A DNA stretch of 64,000 nucleotides from an uncultured Planctomycetaceae bacterium (GCA_937916515.1 CALFSX010000062.1:61406-125405); one strand, 5' to 3'. Numbered from the stretch's first letter, positions 18,991-29,072 are shown. Notes: generated by a model not told the origin, from the sequence alone. Made by a program: numbers and translations.

Positions 18991-19872
18991 ATGACTGAAT
19001 GGACATCTCAGCTGCACAAATGGATCAGACTGTGTTGCGTCGCAGAAGTGAGCGCAGCAAAGCCCGGGAACGTATCGTTCTCTCAATGTTTCATTGACGT
19101 TGCAGCGGAAGACTTCCTGCGTTCTGCAGACGCGATTGCTCCTGTTATTTCGCAAGTGAATAAATGCGGAATTGGTGAGACGATTTTCCTGGCTGTTCAG
19201 GCAACTCAGGCCGCTGTTCACAGCAATACGAATCTGGGAATCGTGCTGTTGCTGACACCAATGGTCGCCGTATCTGCAAGTCATTCGTTGGCTGATGGAA
19301 TCGAAGACGTTTTGCGAACGCTGACAGTTGACGATGCCGTGTGGGTTTACAAGGCGATCGGCTTGGCGGCTCCTGGCGGGCTTGGCAAGTCGGCTAGTCA
19401 GGATGTCTTTGATGTGCCAACAATGGATCTTCGTGCGTGCATGCAGTTGGCAGCCGATCGCGATCTGATTGCCGCTCAGTACACCAATGGCTTCGTTGAC
19501 GTATTGCAGACCGGTTGTCGTTTGCTGCAGCAGTCTGGAGACTGGCGCAAGCTGGCGGATTTTCGTCTGGCATGGTTGGCTTTGAATCTCATGGCGGAAT
19601 TCGGAGATTCACTTATTCAACGCAAGTGCGGCGACGAAATGAATCGTTTGGTCTCAACGAAAGCTCGCCACGTGCTGGAATGCGGTTGGCCTTTTACCGC
19701 AGGAACTCAGGCGATTTACGACGAATTCGACAGCTTTCTGCGAGCGGACGGAAATCGCAGAAATCCTGGTACAACGGCCGACATGATTGCCGCAATTCTG
19801 TTCGCTTCACTACGTGAGGGAATTTGCACTTATGATGAGTCAGGAAATACGTTGATGTTTTCCGCCGACTGA
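18991..19872 (+). CDS. CitG/MdcB-like triphosphoribosyl-dephospho-CoA synthase family protein
   Basis: A 293-residue, mostly helical protein of the COG1767 family. The conserved start CCVAEVSAAKPGNVS holds the KPG motif, and NTNLGIVLLLTPM is the second family motif. Classical members make the prosthetic-group precursor of citrate or malonate lyase, but no citrate- or malonate-lyase genes are near. Planctomycetes and methylotrophs are thought to use a relative in tetrahydromethanopterin synthesis, and the next gene is a pterin synthase, so that role is more likely (inference). The ATG start is the first available after an in-frame TGA; no strong Shine-Dalgarno sequence is seen. Confidence 0.85.
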   Translation: MTEWTSQLHKWIRLCCVAEVSAAKPGNVSFSQCFIDVAAEDFLRSADAIAPVISQVNKCGIGETIFLAVQATQAAVHSNTNLGIVLLLTPMVAVSASHSLADGIEDVLRTLTVDDAVWVYKAIGLAAPGGLGKSASQDVFDVPTMDLRACMQLAADRDLIAAQYTNGFVDVLQTGCRLLQQSGDWRKLADFRLAWLALNLMAEFGDSLIQRKCGDEMNRLVSTKARHVLECGWPFTAGTQAIYDEFDSFLRADGNRRNPGTTADMIAAILFASLREGICTYDESGNTLMFSAD

Positions 19873-20035
19873 TAAAAACGGGCGTCTGTTGTTATTGAGT
19901 GGCGTACAACCGCGATAGAATTCTGATTGAGCCTTGTTTGTTCACATTCAGTCGAGTTCTCTGAGCGACAACGGGCCATTTTTATGTGGCAGTTTTCCCA
20001 GAGGGTAACGGCCATGCTCTTGTAAGGTTGCGGTT

Positions 20036-20536
20036 ATGGCTGAAGTCTTTGAAGCTCGAGTTACTAAAGATTCGCTGGTCTTCAGTGCAGCTCATTTTAT
20101 TACGTTTAACGGAAACATCTGTGAACGGCTTCACGGCCACAACTGGCGTTTGGATGTTTCGGTGGCCGGGCAGCTTGATGAAAACTATTACGTCTTCGAC
20201 TTCATTGCGCTACGTGACGCCTGCATGAAGTTGGTTGCCGAACTTGATCACAAAGTGCTGCTGGCAGAATTGCATCACAGCATTGGCCTGGAAGAATCTG
20301 CAGATGGGCGAGAAGTGACAGCTCGATTTGAAAATCGTCGCTGGGTGTTTCCCGTTGAGGATTGCTGCATTTTGCCAATCGAAAACACAACGGCAGAATT
20401 GATTGCTCGCTGGATCGGACACCAACTTGTAGAAACTCTAAATTTGAAAGCCGCAACGTCGATTGATGAATTACGAGTCGGCGTGGAAGAAAACTTCGGC
20501 CAGTGGGCAACCGTTCGGATTGACGTTACTGAATAG
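20036..20536 (+). CDS. 6-pyruvoyl-tetrahydropterin synthase / QueD family
   Basis: A 166-residue member of the T-fold PTPS family. The zinc histidines are seen in SAAHFI and LHGHNW, and the catalytic Cys sits in CERLHGH with the usual C-X3-HGH spacing. The C-terminal half has ENTTAELIARWI and the conserved Glu (VEENFG). It could make the pterin side-chain intermediate for tetrahydromethanopterin with the adjacent CitG-like protein, or 6-carboxytetrahydropterin for queuosine, as queF is present at 34.4 kb. An insertion in the middle (about 75-105) makes it longer than E. coli QueD. Confidence 0.9.
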   Translation: MAEVFEARVTKDSLVFSAAHFITFNGNICERLHGHNWRLDVSVAGQLDENYYVFDFIALRDACMKLVAELDHKVLLAELHHSIGLEESADGREVTARFENRRWVFPVEDCCILPIENTTAELIARWIGHQLVETLNLKAATSIDELRVGVEENFGQWATVRIDVTE

Positions 20537-20637
20537 TCAATTCAGTAACTTGATCATCGAAACAATTGCGGAACGCCGCTGGTTTAGCCTGGGAATCCGC
20601 CGATTTGGTGTTTGGATTTTCTGCAGCCAACGCAATT

Positions 20638-20674
20638 GGTTGTCCGCCCTGCGTTGAGGCGGGCGGCAATTTTT
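20638..20674 (+). terminator. Terminator after the pterin synthase gene
   Basis: Stem TTG-t-CCGCCC / GGGCGG-CAA (one bulged T) followed by TTTTT on the plus strand. It overlaps the end of the convergent lipoprotein gene and may help end both transcripts. Confidence 0.7.
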
Positions 20675-22424
20675 AGAGTGTTTTGAGTAAGTGTTGAACG
20701 CGAGACCGTTCGGGATTTGCTTCGACGTCCGCTTCTTTCAGGATCTCAGTGGCGTCCTGGACTCGTTCCTGTTGCAGTAGCGACAGGGCCTGGTTGATCA
20801 GCGTTGAGTACTTCCATTTTCCTTCTGGATACTGACGGCGATAGTTCAACAGTGTGATAATTGCCGTGCCGTATTCTTCTCGATCCATTTGGCAGAGTGC
20901 CGTCCAATACAGCGAATCGCCGGTCGAACTTTGATTCACTTCGCGGATCAACTCCGGAAACGGAATAGACATGATCGGTGGGTATCCATTTTGCTCTTGA
21001 ATCGCCTGAGGCACTCGAATTCTTAAAGCGTCCTGCATACTTGCGATTCGCACTTGTTGCAGTTGTTGAATGACGCCAGTGTCTGTCATACCTTGAATTT
21101 GGCTGACACGTGCTTTCAGAAGACCGTTGGAAGGCTTGCCGAACAGTTCGTCGCTGGATTCCATCATGCGTTCAAAGCTTTGCATCAGGCGTTGCTGGAC
21201 GTATGTCTGTCGCTCTGTGTCGGTTAGCTCTTCAGGAACGGTTGTCAGTTCTTCCGCGTTTTCCGGTGCAAAATCTTTGCGTTCGAAGGGAGCCTGAAAG
21301 GCCCGCATCATCTGTTTGACGTCCTTCTTTTGCTTCTGGTCGACTGAGTTTGATGCAATCACCTGCTGTTCAGGATACGGCCATAAAGCGATTTGTTCTG
21401 CCGTCCAAAGCCCATTGCCAGCTTCTTTGATGCGATCGACGAGAGGTGCAATTTTAGAAACACCGCCAGTTAGTTCTTCGAACAGAATGGCGGAATCTTC
21501 TGCCGCCAACTGTTCCTGCAGTACCAGCATGCGCGGGGCAAATGCAGATGTCTGCGCAATTAATTGAACGCCTGGCGATTTCCATCGATCGTGTTGGGCC
21601 AGATCGCTGACTGACAGAAAACTATTTTCAGTGGCATCTTCGGACTGCTCTTTTGTAATCGGTATCCCTGTCGCGGCATCAAAGACGATGCTGGTTGTTT
21701 CAAGGAATACGGCGACAAGCCAGTTGGCCGAATTCAATGAATCGCCCTCAACGGCTTCCTGCTGTGAACTAATGATTACGGCATCGATCTGCATTTGACG
21801 CAGTGCTTCGCCAAAGATCCACGCTCTGTCTTCCGGTGTGCCTCGACCGGTTAGCAGGATATCAAACAACGCCAGTGGAGGTCTGTTTTCCGTGGGGGAG
21901 ATGAGGCTCACATGCCGAACGATCCATTCAAAGACCGCGACGATCCGATTGGAGTCTGCGTGAGTCTCACCTTCTTCCAAAGAAGCTCCTGAATGCTCCG
22001 AAATTGCTTCGGTTAGATTTCTAAGCACGATGCAGTCGCGGATGTAGGCCCCATCATTGGCCGTGTATCGTCCGGCAGTTGCTCGCGCGCTGTCGCCGAC
22101 CATGGCCAGAGTGGCCTCGCTTAGTTCGATGGCTGCAACTTCATCCTTGGCACATGAAGATATCCAGGCGTTTAATCCATTGATCGACCGCTCCGGGTCT
22201 TCCTGCAATGCGACAGTTTCCGGATCAAGACGGCGAATGGCTGCAGCAAGTTTTTTGCGACAGCGTTCGGCTGCCGTTTCCGTTTGGGAGTCTGGTGTGC
22301 CTGCTGATTCTGTGGACTCAGTCGCTTCCCTGGAACCGCTGCAGCCTGCAGTTGCCAAACATAGGCTTAGAAAGAAAGCAAACGACGCTACACAAAGACG
22401 TTGAGATGCAGAGAACACAATCAA
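20673..22424 (-). CDS. Lipoprotein with transglutaminase-like region, function unknown
   Basis: An N-terminal hydrophobic segment ending LATAGC-SGS is a probable lipoprotein signal with Cys as the lipidated residue. A Ser/Thr/Glu-rich linker and a helical region follow. Around residues 145-235 a transglutaminase-like pattern is seen (VFEWIVRHVSLISP, then LLTGRGTPEDRAWIFGEALRQMQIDA), but the catalytic Cys is replaced, so it is probably inactive. The C-terminal part is helical with a TPR-like section (YGTAIITLLNYRRQYPEGKW). Family unnamed to me; it probably works in the periplasm. The downstream end is convergent with PTPS. Confidence 0.75.
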   Translation of the reverse strand: MIVFSASQRLCVASFAFFLSLCLATAGCSGSREATESTESAGTPDSQTETAAERCRKKLAAAIRRLDPETVALQEDPERSINGLNAWISSCAKDEVAAIELSEATLAMVGDSARATAGRYTANDGAYIRDCIVLRNLTEAISEHSGASLEEGETHADSNRIVAVFEWIVRHVSLISPTENRPPLALFDILLTGRGTPEDRAWIFGEALRQMQIDAVIISSQQEAVEGDSLNSANWLVAVFLETTSIVFDAATGIPITKEQSEDATENSFLSVSDLAQHDRWKSPGVQLIAQTSAFAPRMLVLQEQLAAEDSAILFEELTGGVSKIAPLVDRIKEAGNGLWTAEQIALWPYPEQQVIASNSVDQKQKKDVKQMMRAFQAPFERKDFAPENAEELTTVPEELTDTERQTYVQQRLMQSFERMMESSDELFGKPSNGLLKARVSQIQGMTDTGVIQQLQQVRIASMQDALRIRVPQAIQEQNGYPPIMSIPFPELIREVNQSSTGDSLYWTALCQMDREEYGTAIITLLNYRRQYPEGKWKYSTLINQALSLLQQERVQDATEILKEADVEANPERSRVQHLLKTL

Positions 22425-22492
22425 TTATCCCGGTTCGACAGATATTGAAGGGGCGGAAACAACGATCGGGCACACGGTCCATCGAGTGCGAA

Positions 22493-23332
22493 TCATAAGG
22501 CTATTACGGTTTCACGAAGTGTTGTCAGCTGCCTTACCAGTTGTTCAACACCTGCCAGTGAAACCATGTTCGGTCCATCACTTTTGGCGTTGTCCGGATC
22601 CGGATGAGTTTCGAAGAACACGGCATCACATCCGACGGCAACTGCAGCTCTGGCCAAAGGAGACACCATGTGCCGCTGTCCTCCGGTTGTTGCTCCGCCC
22701 GGGGTTTGTACGCTGTGAGTTGCGTCGTAAACCACCGGAACGCCAAACGACTTCATGATCGGAATACACCGGAAATCGTTAATCAATTGACCGTACCCGA
22801 ATGTTGTGCCGCGTTCCGTCAGCATCACACTGCGCAGACCGCGAGCCTCACACTTTCGTACGGCGTGAATCGTGTCTTCGGGGGCAACAAACTGCGGTTT
22901 CTTCACATTCACACAGATATTTCTGGCGACGGCTGCATCTGCTGCGGCCACTATCAGGTCAGTCTGGCGGGCCAGGAATGCGGGAATTTGAAGAATTGAG
23001 CAGACTTCTGCACAGGGGGCAGCGTGCGAGGCTTCGTGAATATCCGTCGTTGTGGGAAGCCCTGTTGCCTGCTTTACCTTTTCCAGTAGTTTCATGCCTT
23101 CGTCCAGACCGGGCCCGCGATAGCTATCAACGCTGGTGCGGTTGGCTTTGTCAAAGCTGGATTTGAAGACAATTTGCAGGCCCAATCGATCCTTTAGTTC
23201 CGCCAGAAATTCGGCAACCTGCATCACCATGGATTCCGACTCCATGACGCACGGGCCAGCGATCAGCAGCAAAGGCTGCCCTGTTCCGACCTTGTAATCT
23301 CCGATTTCGACGATTCTGTCTTCCATCTGCAT
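22493..23332 (-). CDS. kdsA: 3-deoxy-8-phosphooctulonate (Kdo-8-P) synthase
   Basis: Condenses phosphoenolpyruvate with arabinose-5-phosphate in Kdo synthesis for LPS. Visible family motifs: [32 protein letters not shown] and [11 protein letters not shown]. Cysteine in IAGPC, instead of the Asn of E. coli KdsA, places it with the metal-dependent class. At 279 residues it has the usual length. Two nearby Met codons (1 and 3) are both possible starts. It lies between a lipoprotein gene and purB on the same strand, with gaps of about 70 and 280 bases. Confidence 0.96.
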   Translation of the reverse strand: MQMEDRIVEIGDYKVGTGQPLLLIAGPCVMESESMVMQVAEFLAELKDRLGLQIVFKSSFDKANRTSVDSYRGPGLDEGMKLLEKVKQATGLPTTTDIHEASHAAPCAEVCSILQIPAFLARQTDLIVAAADAAVARNICVNVKKPQFVAPEDTIHAVRKCEARGLRSVMLTERGTTFGYGQLINDFRCIPIMKSFGVPVVYDATHSVQTPGGATTGGQRHMVSPLARAAVAVGCDAVFFETHPDPDNAKSDGPNMVSLAGVEQLVRQLTTLRETVIAL

Positions 23333-23614
23333 TCACTCCATCCGTGATTTTTTTACCGGTCAGCCGTTAAAAGCACCTGCACATCGCCAATTTTCGCACG
23401 CTATGGTACATCACTCGAAAACGCCAGTGAAGATGAGCATTTCAGTGATTCCGATTTGTATTCACTGGCTCAACATGTCTCTGTTCTCTGGTTTGAGTGT
23501 CTCCGTAAGCATAACCGAGGCCAGCCGAGTTCGACGAATCCCCCATTTTCCGTTGGCCGGAGGCCGGGAGACTTCGCCGCAAAATGTCCACTCAACCAGG
23601 CGGTGCTAAGCAGG

Positions 23615-25066
23615 CTACACTCGAACAGCTTCCGCTTCGCCCGCCAGGTCGCTTCTGTATTTGGACCGCACCGGTTCAATTTGTTCCGAGATGAAGGCGT
23701 CAACCTGCTCGGGCGCTCGCCCGATGTACTTGCGAGCATCCAGCGTGCCGGCAAGGTCGATGCCTTCAAATGCAGGATCCTTCTGAAGGCGGCTGATCAG
23801 GTCGTTTGGCAAAGCGTTCTGCTTCACTTCCGCAGCCGCCGCCTGGCTGTGAACTCGAATACTTTCGTGAAGGTCCTGACGATCGCCTCCGGCTCGAACG
23901 CCAGCCATCAGAATTTCTTCTGTCGCCATAAACGGAAGTTCTTCATTCAGGTGCTTTTCGATTGTCTTTGGGTAGACGACCATGCCATCTGTGATGTTAC
24001 GATACAAAATCAGGCACGCATCGATTGCCAGAAAAGACTGCGGCACGGCAAGTCGTCGAATCGCACTGTCGTCCAGGGTACGTTCCATCCACTGAGTGGC
24101 CATGGTTGCGTCTGTGCCCGCTTGCAGGCTCATCGCAAAACGAGCCAGCGCACACATGCGTTCGCTTCGCATGGGGTTGCGTTTGTACGCCATTGCGGAA
24201 GATCCAATCTGATTCTTTTCGAATGGCTCTTCCAGTTCTTTTTTGTGCTGAAGAATGCGAACGTCACTGCCCGCTTTATGGCAGGACTGTCCGATTCCGT
24301 TAAGTGTTGCCATCACCTGCGAATCAAACTTGCGCGAATAAGTCTGGCCCGTGACTGCATGACGGGCGGTGAAGCCCATCTTTTGTGTGACCAACTGATC
24401 CAGCTTTTCAACCTGAGCGTGATTGCCTTCAAACAGGCTCAAAAATGTGGCCTGGGTGCCAGTCGTCCCCTTGACGCCTCGAAAGCGAATTGTGTCAATG
24501 CGGTGCTGCAGTTCTTCAAGGTCCAGCAGCAGGTCCCAACACCAAAGAGTGGCCCGTTTGCCAACGGTTGTTGGCTGAGCTGCCTGCAGGTGCGTAAAGC
24601 CAAGGCACGGAAGATCACGATATTGAACGGCGAATTTCGCCAATTGATCAATGACCTGCACAAGTCGTTTTCGCGTGACAAGCAGGCTTTCTTTGATCTG
24701 CAGTAGTTCCGAGTTGTCGGTGACATAACAACTGGTTGCACCCAGATGAATGATCGGCTTGGCAGCGGGACACTGCGTGGCCCAGGTTTCAACATGAGCC
24801 ATTACGTCGTGGCGTCGTTCAAGTTCAAACTTCGCGGCCATTTCGAAGTCGATATCGTCAACCGTCGCCTTCATTTCAGCCAGTTGCTGATCGGTTATTG
24901 GAAGTCCCAGTTCCTGCTGAGATTCCGCCAGGGCAATCCACAGGCGACGCCAGGTTGAATGCTTCTTTTGAGCCGACCAGATGCACGCCATTTCTCGAGA
25001 TGCGTAACGCGTAATCAGAGGGTTTTCATAAATATCGTGAGACAATGGACGTTCCTTTTGATTCAT
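23615..25066 (-). CDS. purB: Adenylosuccinate lyase
   Basis: Catalyses two fumarate-releasing steps in purine synthesis (SAICAR to AICAR and adenylosuccinate to AMP). The fumarase/aspartase superfamily loop is [15 protein letters not shown], and the catalytic His region is [12 protein letters not shown]. At 483 residues, and with these motifs, it resembles the eukaryotic-type (human ADSL-like) branch more than the 430-residue B. subtilis type. The start [11 protein letters not shown] fits. The long antisense ORF (23456-24706) is a shadow. Confidence 0.96.
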   Translation of the reverse strand: MNQKERPLSHDIYENPLITRYASREMACIWSAQKKHSTWRRLWIALAESQQELGLPITDQQLAEMKATVDDIDFEMAAKFELERRHDVMAHVETWATQCPAAKPIIHLGATSCYVTDNSELLQIKESLLVTRKRLVQVIDQLAKFAVQYRDLPCLGFTHLQAAQPTTVGKRATLWCWDLLLDLEELQHRIDTIRFRGVKGTTGTQATFLSLFEGNHAQVEKLDQLVTQKMGFTARHAVTGQTYSRKFDSQVMATLNGIGQSCHKAGSDVRILQHKKELEEPFEKNQIGSSAMAYKRNPMRSERMCALARFAMSLQAGTDATMATQWMERTLDDSAIRRLAVPQSFLAIDACLILYRNITDGMVVYPKTIEKHLNEELPFMATEEILMAGVRAGGDRQDLHESIRVHSQAAAAEVKQNALPNDLISRLQKDPAFEGIDLAGTLDARKYIGRAPEQVDAFISEQIEPVRSKYRSDLAGEAEAVRV

Positions 25067-25265
25067 ACCAACGAGGCACTGCCTCTAACCGACATAACTG
25101 CCGCCGGAAAAGGCGACGACACTGTATTACTGATTGACGCGATAAAGACTGACGACGGTGTTACTTGTCGCTGACGAATTTGTTTTCGTCAACGACGGTT
25201 GTGTTTGTACGTTTTGCTTTTGGAATCAGCCGTTTCGGATGGCGGACGATTTTGCAGCAACTCAA

Positions 25266-25931
25266 TCACACGCGTTCAACGCGGATCGTCTGCGCAGCTT
25301 TCAGGCCTACAGTAAACTGCTGTCCGTCGATGTCTGCTCGCACAACACCCGCATCTTCGCTGTTTTCGATGATGTGACCAACCGCTCCCAGCTGAAATCC
25401 GGATTCTGAGAGATACCGCAGAAAATCCGGCTGCTGGTTGACAACTCGTACAAATCGAACGTCGCTGCCGATTTCGCAATCGCAAAGTGCCAAAGCGTCC
25501 GACAGGTCACTGCGCATCTGCCCGTCAGCAGCCGGGATGGGAGACCCGTGAGGATCGGCTTCCGGGTGTCCCAGAAAATCGTCGATGCGATCGATGAGAA
25601 ATTCGCTGACAGCGTGTTCCAGTTCTTCCGCTTCTTCGTGGACCTGATCCCAGGTCAGGTTCAGCGTGTCGTGCAGAAAAAGCTCGATCAATCGGTGTCG
25701 TCTAAGCATGCGCATCGCCAGCTTTCGGCCAGCTTCGGTAAGTTCGACACCTTCGTAGCGGATGTAGCTGACGAGTCCTGATTCAGATAGCGTTTTCAGC
25801 ATACTGGTGACGCTGCCCGGAGAAACTCCCAGTCGCGCGGCCAAAGCTCCGGGTGACACCAGAGGCTGCCCGGATTTTTGCTGTGCCTGCAACACAGCCT
25901 TCACGTAATTTTCGACGGTTAAGCTTGCCAT
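25266..25931 (-). CDS. DtxR/MntR-family metal-dependent transcriptional regulator
   Basis: A 221-residue protein with an N-terminal winged helix (about 1-65, LAARLGVSPGSVTSMLKTLSESGLV), a dimerisation/metal-binding domain (about 70-140, LRRHRLIELFLHDTL, HEEAEELEHAVSE) and a C-terminal FeoA/SH3-like domain (about 150-221). Such proteins repress iron or manganese transport genes when metal-loaded. The HEEAEELEHAVS helix supplies the usual metal ligands. Its targets are not evident; the Nramp-like gene is 18 kb away. It is transcribed upstream of, and in the same direction as, purB. Confidence 0.92.
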   Translation of the reverse strand: MASLTVENYVKAVLQAQQKSGQPLVSPGALAARLGVSPGSVTSMLKTLSESGLVSYIRYEGVELTEAGRKLAMRMLRRHRLIELFLHDTLNLTWDQVHEEAEELEHAVSEFLIDRIDDFLGHPEADPHGSPIPAADGQMRSDLSDALALCDCEIGSDVRFVRVVNQQPDFLRYLSESGFQLGAVGHIIENSEDAGVVRADIDGQQFTVGLKAAQTIRVERV

Positions 25932-26051
25932 ATCGGAATTGTTTCCGAAGCACGGGTGTGTTGACTATTCCCACACGGAAAATTTTCGAACTCCGTCACG
26001 AATCGTGCTCGTGGTTGAACCCGCGATGGTGTGTTGTAACCGCCAAACGGT

Positions 26052-26609
26052 TTAATCACCAAACAGATCGCTGACGTCCAGCCTGGCTTGCGGCGCGACC
26101 ATAGGAGCGATCTGTTCGCCTTTGCTGGCGACCGAACGATCTGTGTATTGCGTACCAACCGGCTGGCGAAACACATGAACGCAGGCCGAGCCAGCATCCA
26201 CAATCCAGTACTCAACAATTCCAGCCTCAGCATACAATTCGGCCTTCTCGTGAAGATCGCTGTGCAGACTGCTGTAGAACACTTCAATCGCAAGTTTGAC
26301 GTCCGACGCCGACGGGTGCGATTCGCGGTATCGAGCATTTCGCAACCACATGAGGTCGGGTTCGGGGCGACTGGCAAGTTCAGCAAGATTTAGTCCGGTT
26401 TGCGATGTCACCAGCAGCGACACTTTAGCAACTTCCAGTGCCGACCAATTAGTGAGGTACACAATCAGTCCGTCGTGAATCGGCCCTGCTGGGTTCATTT
26501 CTCGCAGTTCTCCCCGAATCAGCTCGATCTTTCGCTGTAGATGGTCGAACGCACCGCATTCAATCATCCGGTCGAATTCTTCCGTTGTCAGATGTAACGC
26601 TGTGCTCAT
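26052..26609 (-). CDS. Uma2 family (DUF820) restriction-endonuclease-like protein
   Basis: A 185-residue protein of the PD-(D/E)XK nuclease fold. The conserved core is EPDLMWLRN, then VKLAIEVFYSSLHSD and KAELYAEAGIVEYWIVD, which contain the Asp, Glu and Lys expected of the nuclease site. The Uma2 family is large in planctomycetes and cyanobacteria; its biological role is not settled. It is not obviously paired with a methylase or an antitoxin. Confidence 0.9.
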   Translation of the reverse strand: MSTALHLTTEEFDRMIECGAFDHLQRKIELIRGELREMNPAGPIHDGLIVYLTNWSALEVAKVSLLVTSQTGLNLAELASRPEPDLMWLRNARYRESHPSASDVKLAIEVFYSSLHSDLHEKAELYAEAGIVEYWIVDAGSACVHVFRQPVGTQYTDRSVASKGEQIAPMVAPQARLDVSDLFGD

Positions 26610-26726
26610 GTGAGTTCCCCGCGATCAGCCAGTTTGTGGCTTCTCTATTCTAAATCGCTAATTACCGATGCGAAAGTTGTTTTTCGAATCCGCTGCTCGA
26701 ATAGCAAACAGAACATTCGCGATAAA

Positions 26727-26780
26727 CGGCCAGCGGCCTGATTCACTTCTTATGTTTATGTGAATCAGGCCATTTGGCCG
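26727..26780. terminator. Strong hairpin after the glycyl-tRNA synthetase gene
   Basis: A perfect 12-bp stem (GGCCTGATTCAC / GTGAATCAGGCC, 13-nt loop), extended by an outer CGGCCA / TGGCCG pairing, lies just after the glyQS stop on the minus strand. No T-run follows, so it may end transcription together with Rho or stabilise the mRNA end. Confidence 0.6.
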
Positions 26781-26785
26781 TAGGC

Positions 26786-28447
26786 TTACGAAGCGTTCAG
26801 GCGGCTGGTCACCTCTTCGACCACCTTGTCGATTGAGATGCGTTCCTGCTTCAGTGAATCGCGATCACGAATGGTGACGGTGCCATCGGTCATCGTGTCT
26901 CCATCCACGGTGATGCAGTATGGTGTGCCGATTTCATCCTGACGACGATAGCGTCGGCCAATGGCTCCCTGTTGATCAAATTGGCAGCTTAGTCCGGCAG
27001 CTTTCAATGCGCCAAAGATCTCCGCCGCTTTCTCCGGCATGCCTTCCTTTTTGATCAATGGGAATACGGCCGCTTTTACAGGGGCCAGCCGAGGATGAAA
27101 TTTCATCACGACACGTTCCTGCATTTCGCCTTTTTCATCGGGTTGCTTGTCTTCGTGATAGGCTTCGCAGATGAACGCCAAAGTCGCTCGATCCGCACCC
27201 GCAGAAGGTTCGATGACGTGAGGCAAAAATCGTTCTTTTGCCTGGTCGTCAAAGTATGTCAAGTCCTTACCGCTGCCTCGATGTTTTGGCTTGCCGTGTT
27301 CGTTCAATTCAACTTCCAGTTCGCCAGCCGCATTTTTGGTCAGCTTGCCTTCCATGTGCGATCGCAGGTCAAAGTCGCCTCTGTGAGCGATCCCTTCCAG
27401 TTCGCCGAATTCCCCTTCGTCCAGGAATGGAAAGGCGTATTCGATGTCGGCTGTTCCCACTGAATAATGGGCCAACTCTTCGGCGTGATGATCTCGCAAA
27501 ATCAATCTGTCCTGGCTGACGCCAAGTCCCAGATACCACTGATAACGACGGTCTCGCCAATACGTGTACCAGCCAGTGGATTCGTCCGGTCGGCAGAAGA
27601 ACTCGATTTCCATCTGTTCGAATTCACGAGATCGGAAGGTGAAGTTTCTGGGTGTGATTTCGTTGCGGAAGCTTTTGCCGACCTGGCAAATTCCGAACGG
27701 AAGTTTCACTCGACTGCTGTCGACCACGTTTTTGAAGTTGACGAAGATTCCCTGAGCCGTTTCAGGACGCAAAAACGCAGCATCGTCGTCTGTGCCCAGT
27801 GCTCCGATGATAGTTTTCATCATCAGATTGAATTCACGAGGGGCCGTCAGCGTTCCGGCTTTCTGTGCTCCAGGAGCAACCACGTTGACGAACTCAGCAA
27901 CGTCGATTTGGTCCAGAGTCGTTGCTTCACCGTGCCACTGCAGCTTGTCTGCGTATTTCTTCTTTTGTCCAAATGCACGCAGGGCTTCGGAAGTCAGGTC
28001 ATCGTGAAAATCTTCCGCCGTGGATGTTACCATCACTGTTGCCAGCTCAACGTCTGTTTCGTCCTGCTTGACCGTCTGGCCTTCAAACGAAACGGAACGC
28101 ACTCGCATCTGATCCAGGCGATAGCGACTTTTGGTGGCTTTACAGTCGACCATCATGTCGTGAAACAAGTCGTAATGGCCGGAACATTTCCAGACCTGAG
28201 GATTCATAATCAGCGCGGTTTCCACGCCAACCATCTGATAGCTGGAAGGAGCACCCTGTGGAGCGATCAGTTCATTGTGAGCGGAAACCATGTCGTGGTA
28301 CCAGCTGTCGCGCACATTGCGTTTCAGTTCTGTTCCCAGTGGACCGTAGTCCCAAAAGCCGTTCTGTCCGCCATAGATTTCGGAGTTTTGAAAAATGAAA
28401 CCTCGGCGTTTGCACAACGCCACAATCTTGTCCATGGAACGACTCAT
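26786..28447 (-). CDS. glyQS: Glycyl-tRNA synthetase, single-chain class II
   Basis: Charges tRNA-Gly. Residues near the start read VALCKRRGFIFQNSEIYGG; class II motif 2 is seen around FRNEITPRNFTFRSREFEQMEIEFF, and RPETAQGIFVNF is a GlyRS-specific block. The C-terminal anticodon-binding domain starts near HPRLAPVKAAVFP. The ORF track starts 99 bases earlier (28546), but comparison with the family N-terminus favours the ATG at 28447 (MSRSMDKIVALC); 28465 is also possible. This is the alpha2 type rather than the split alpha/beta type of E. coli. Confidence 0.96.
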   Translation of the reverse strand: MSRSMDKIVALCKRRGFIFQNSEIYGGQNGFWDYGPLGTELKRNVRDSWYHDMVSAHNELIAPQGAPSSYQMVGVETALIMNPQVWKCSGHYDLFHDMMVDCKATKSRYRLDQMRVRSVSFEGQTVKQDETDVELATVMVTSTAEDFHDDLTSEALRAFGQKKKYADKLQWHGEATTLDQIDVAEFVNVVAPGAQKAGTLTAPREFNLMMKTIIGALGTDDDAAFLRPETAQGIFVNFKNVVDSSRVKLPFGICQVGKSFRNEITPRNFTFRSREFEQMEIEFFCRPDESTGWYTYWRDRRYQWYLGLGVSQDRLILRDHHAEELAHYSVGTADIEYAFPFLDEGEFGELEGIAHRGDFDLRSHMEGKLTKNAAGELEVELNEHGKPKHRGSGKDLTYFDDQAKERFLPHVIEPSAGADRATLAFICEAYHEDKQPDEKGEMQERVVMKFHPRLAPVKAAVFPLIKKEGMPEKAAEIFGALKAAGLSCQFDQQGAIGRRYRRQDEIGTPYCITVDGDTMTDGTVTIRDRDSLKQERISIDKVVEEVTSRLNAS

Positions 28448-28753
28448 AATGTCATCTGCCTTCATTAACAAAAGAAGATCCCTGCTGGGTGCAGCGATCT
28501 GTGGAAATCGGCCAGTTTGCCGATCGGGGAGATTGTAGGAACCCACAGTTTTGCCGCAATCTCAGAAGCGGAATACGGGCCATGACTCTCGGACACGACT
28601 AAGCTTTTGGGGTTCTTAAATGTGCCGATTACATAAAGCTACAGGTGAAAACAGCCGCCAAACTGAATAGTTGGCGGGCTGCGTCACCGGCCTGTTCATT
28701 TGTCGTCACCGCTGAATCAGCGAGTTTACGGTGTTTTTCTGAACCTCAGAGAA

Positions 28754-28830
28754 CACCAAGGACGCAGAGAAAAAGAGAAATGGTTAATGAACCATTGCGA
28801 TGCAACTCTGCGTTTTCTGTGCCCTTGGTG
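28754..28830. repeat. 77-bp nested palindromic element
   Basis: Ends CACCAAGG / CCTTGGTG frame imperfect 25-bp arms (ACGCAGAGAAAAAGAG against CTCTGCGTTTTCTGTG), and the centre is itself a palindrome TGGTT-aatg-AACCA. The layout is that of a small palindromic or MITE-like mobile repeat. No target-site duplication was identified with confidence. Confidence 0.75.
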
Positions 28831-28942
28831 GGTTAGACTTCATTTATTGCAGCGAACATGTTCACGTAGTGTCAAGTTTTCTGAGCGACGTAGTCGAGGT
28901 TCCAAGCGGCAGCTCGAATGGCCTGAGGCACGGTCTCGCTGG

Positions 28943-29072
28943 AGTCTTACTTAAAACGATGCACGCACCTTGCGCCAAGGTTGGTCGTAGCGACAACGGA
29001 GCGTCTCAGCGATTTGAACGTCCTGCGTTTGTCTGCGTGCCACGGCACTGAGGCAAGGGCGAAGCTCTTGTT
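28943..29072 (+). repeat. Dispersed intergenic repeat, copy B
   Basis: Shares AGTCTTA-TTAAAA-GATGC and the 3' block TCTGCGTGCCACG-CACTG-G-CAAGGGCGAAG with copy C, and CGACAACGGA with copy A. It ends in CAAGGGC-gaa-GCTCTTG, a hairpin in which one G-C pair of copy C has become G-T. It lies about 50 bases beyond the SDR stop codon. Confidence 0.75.

Noticed and set aside
23456-24706. 416-residue ORF on the plus strand
   Set aside because: It lies wholly antisense to purB apart from a short overhang, has no recognisable motif, and its frame is open because of the codon use of purB.
27467-28468. 333-residue ORF on the plus strand
   Set aside because: Antisense to glyQS; composition is typical of a shadow frame and no domain is visible.
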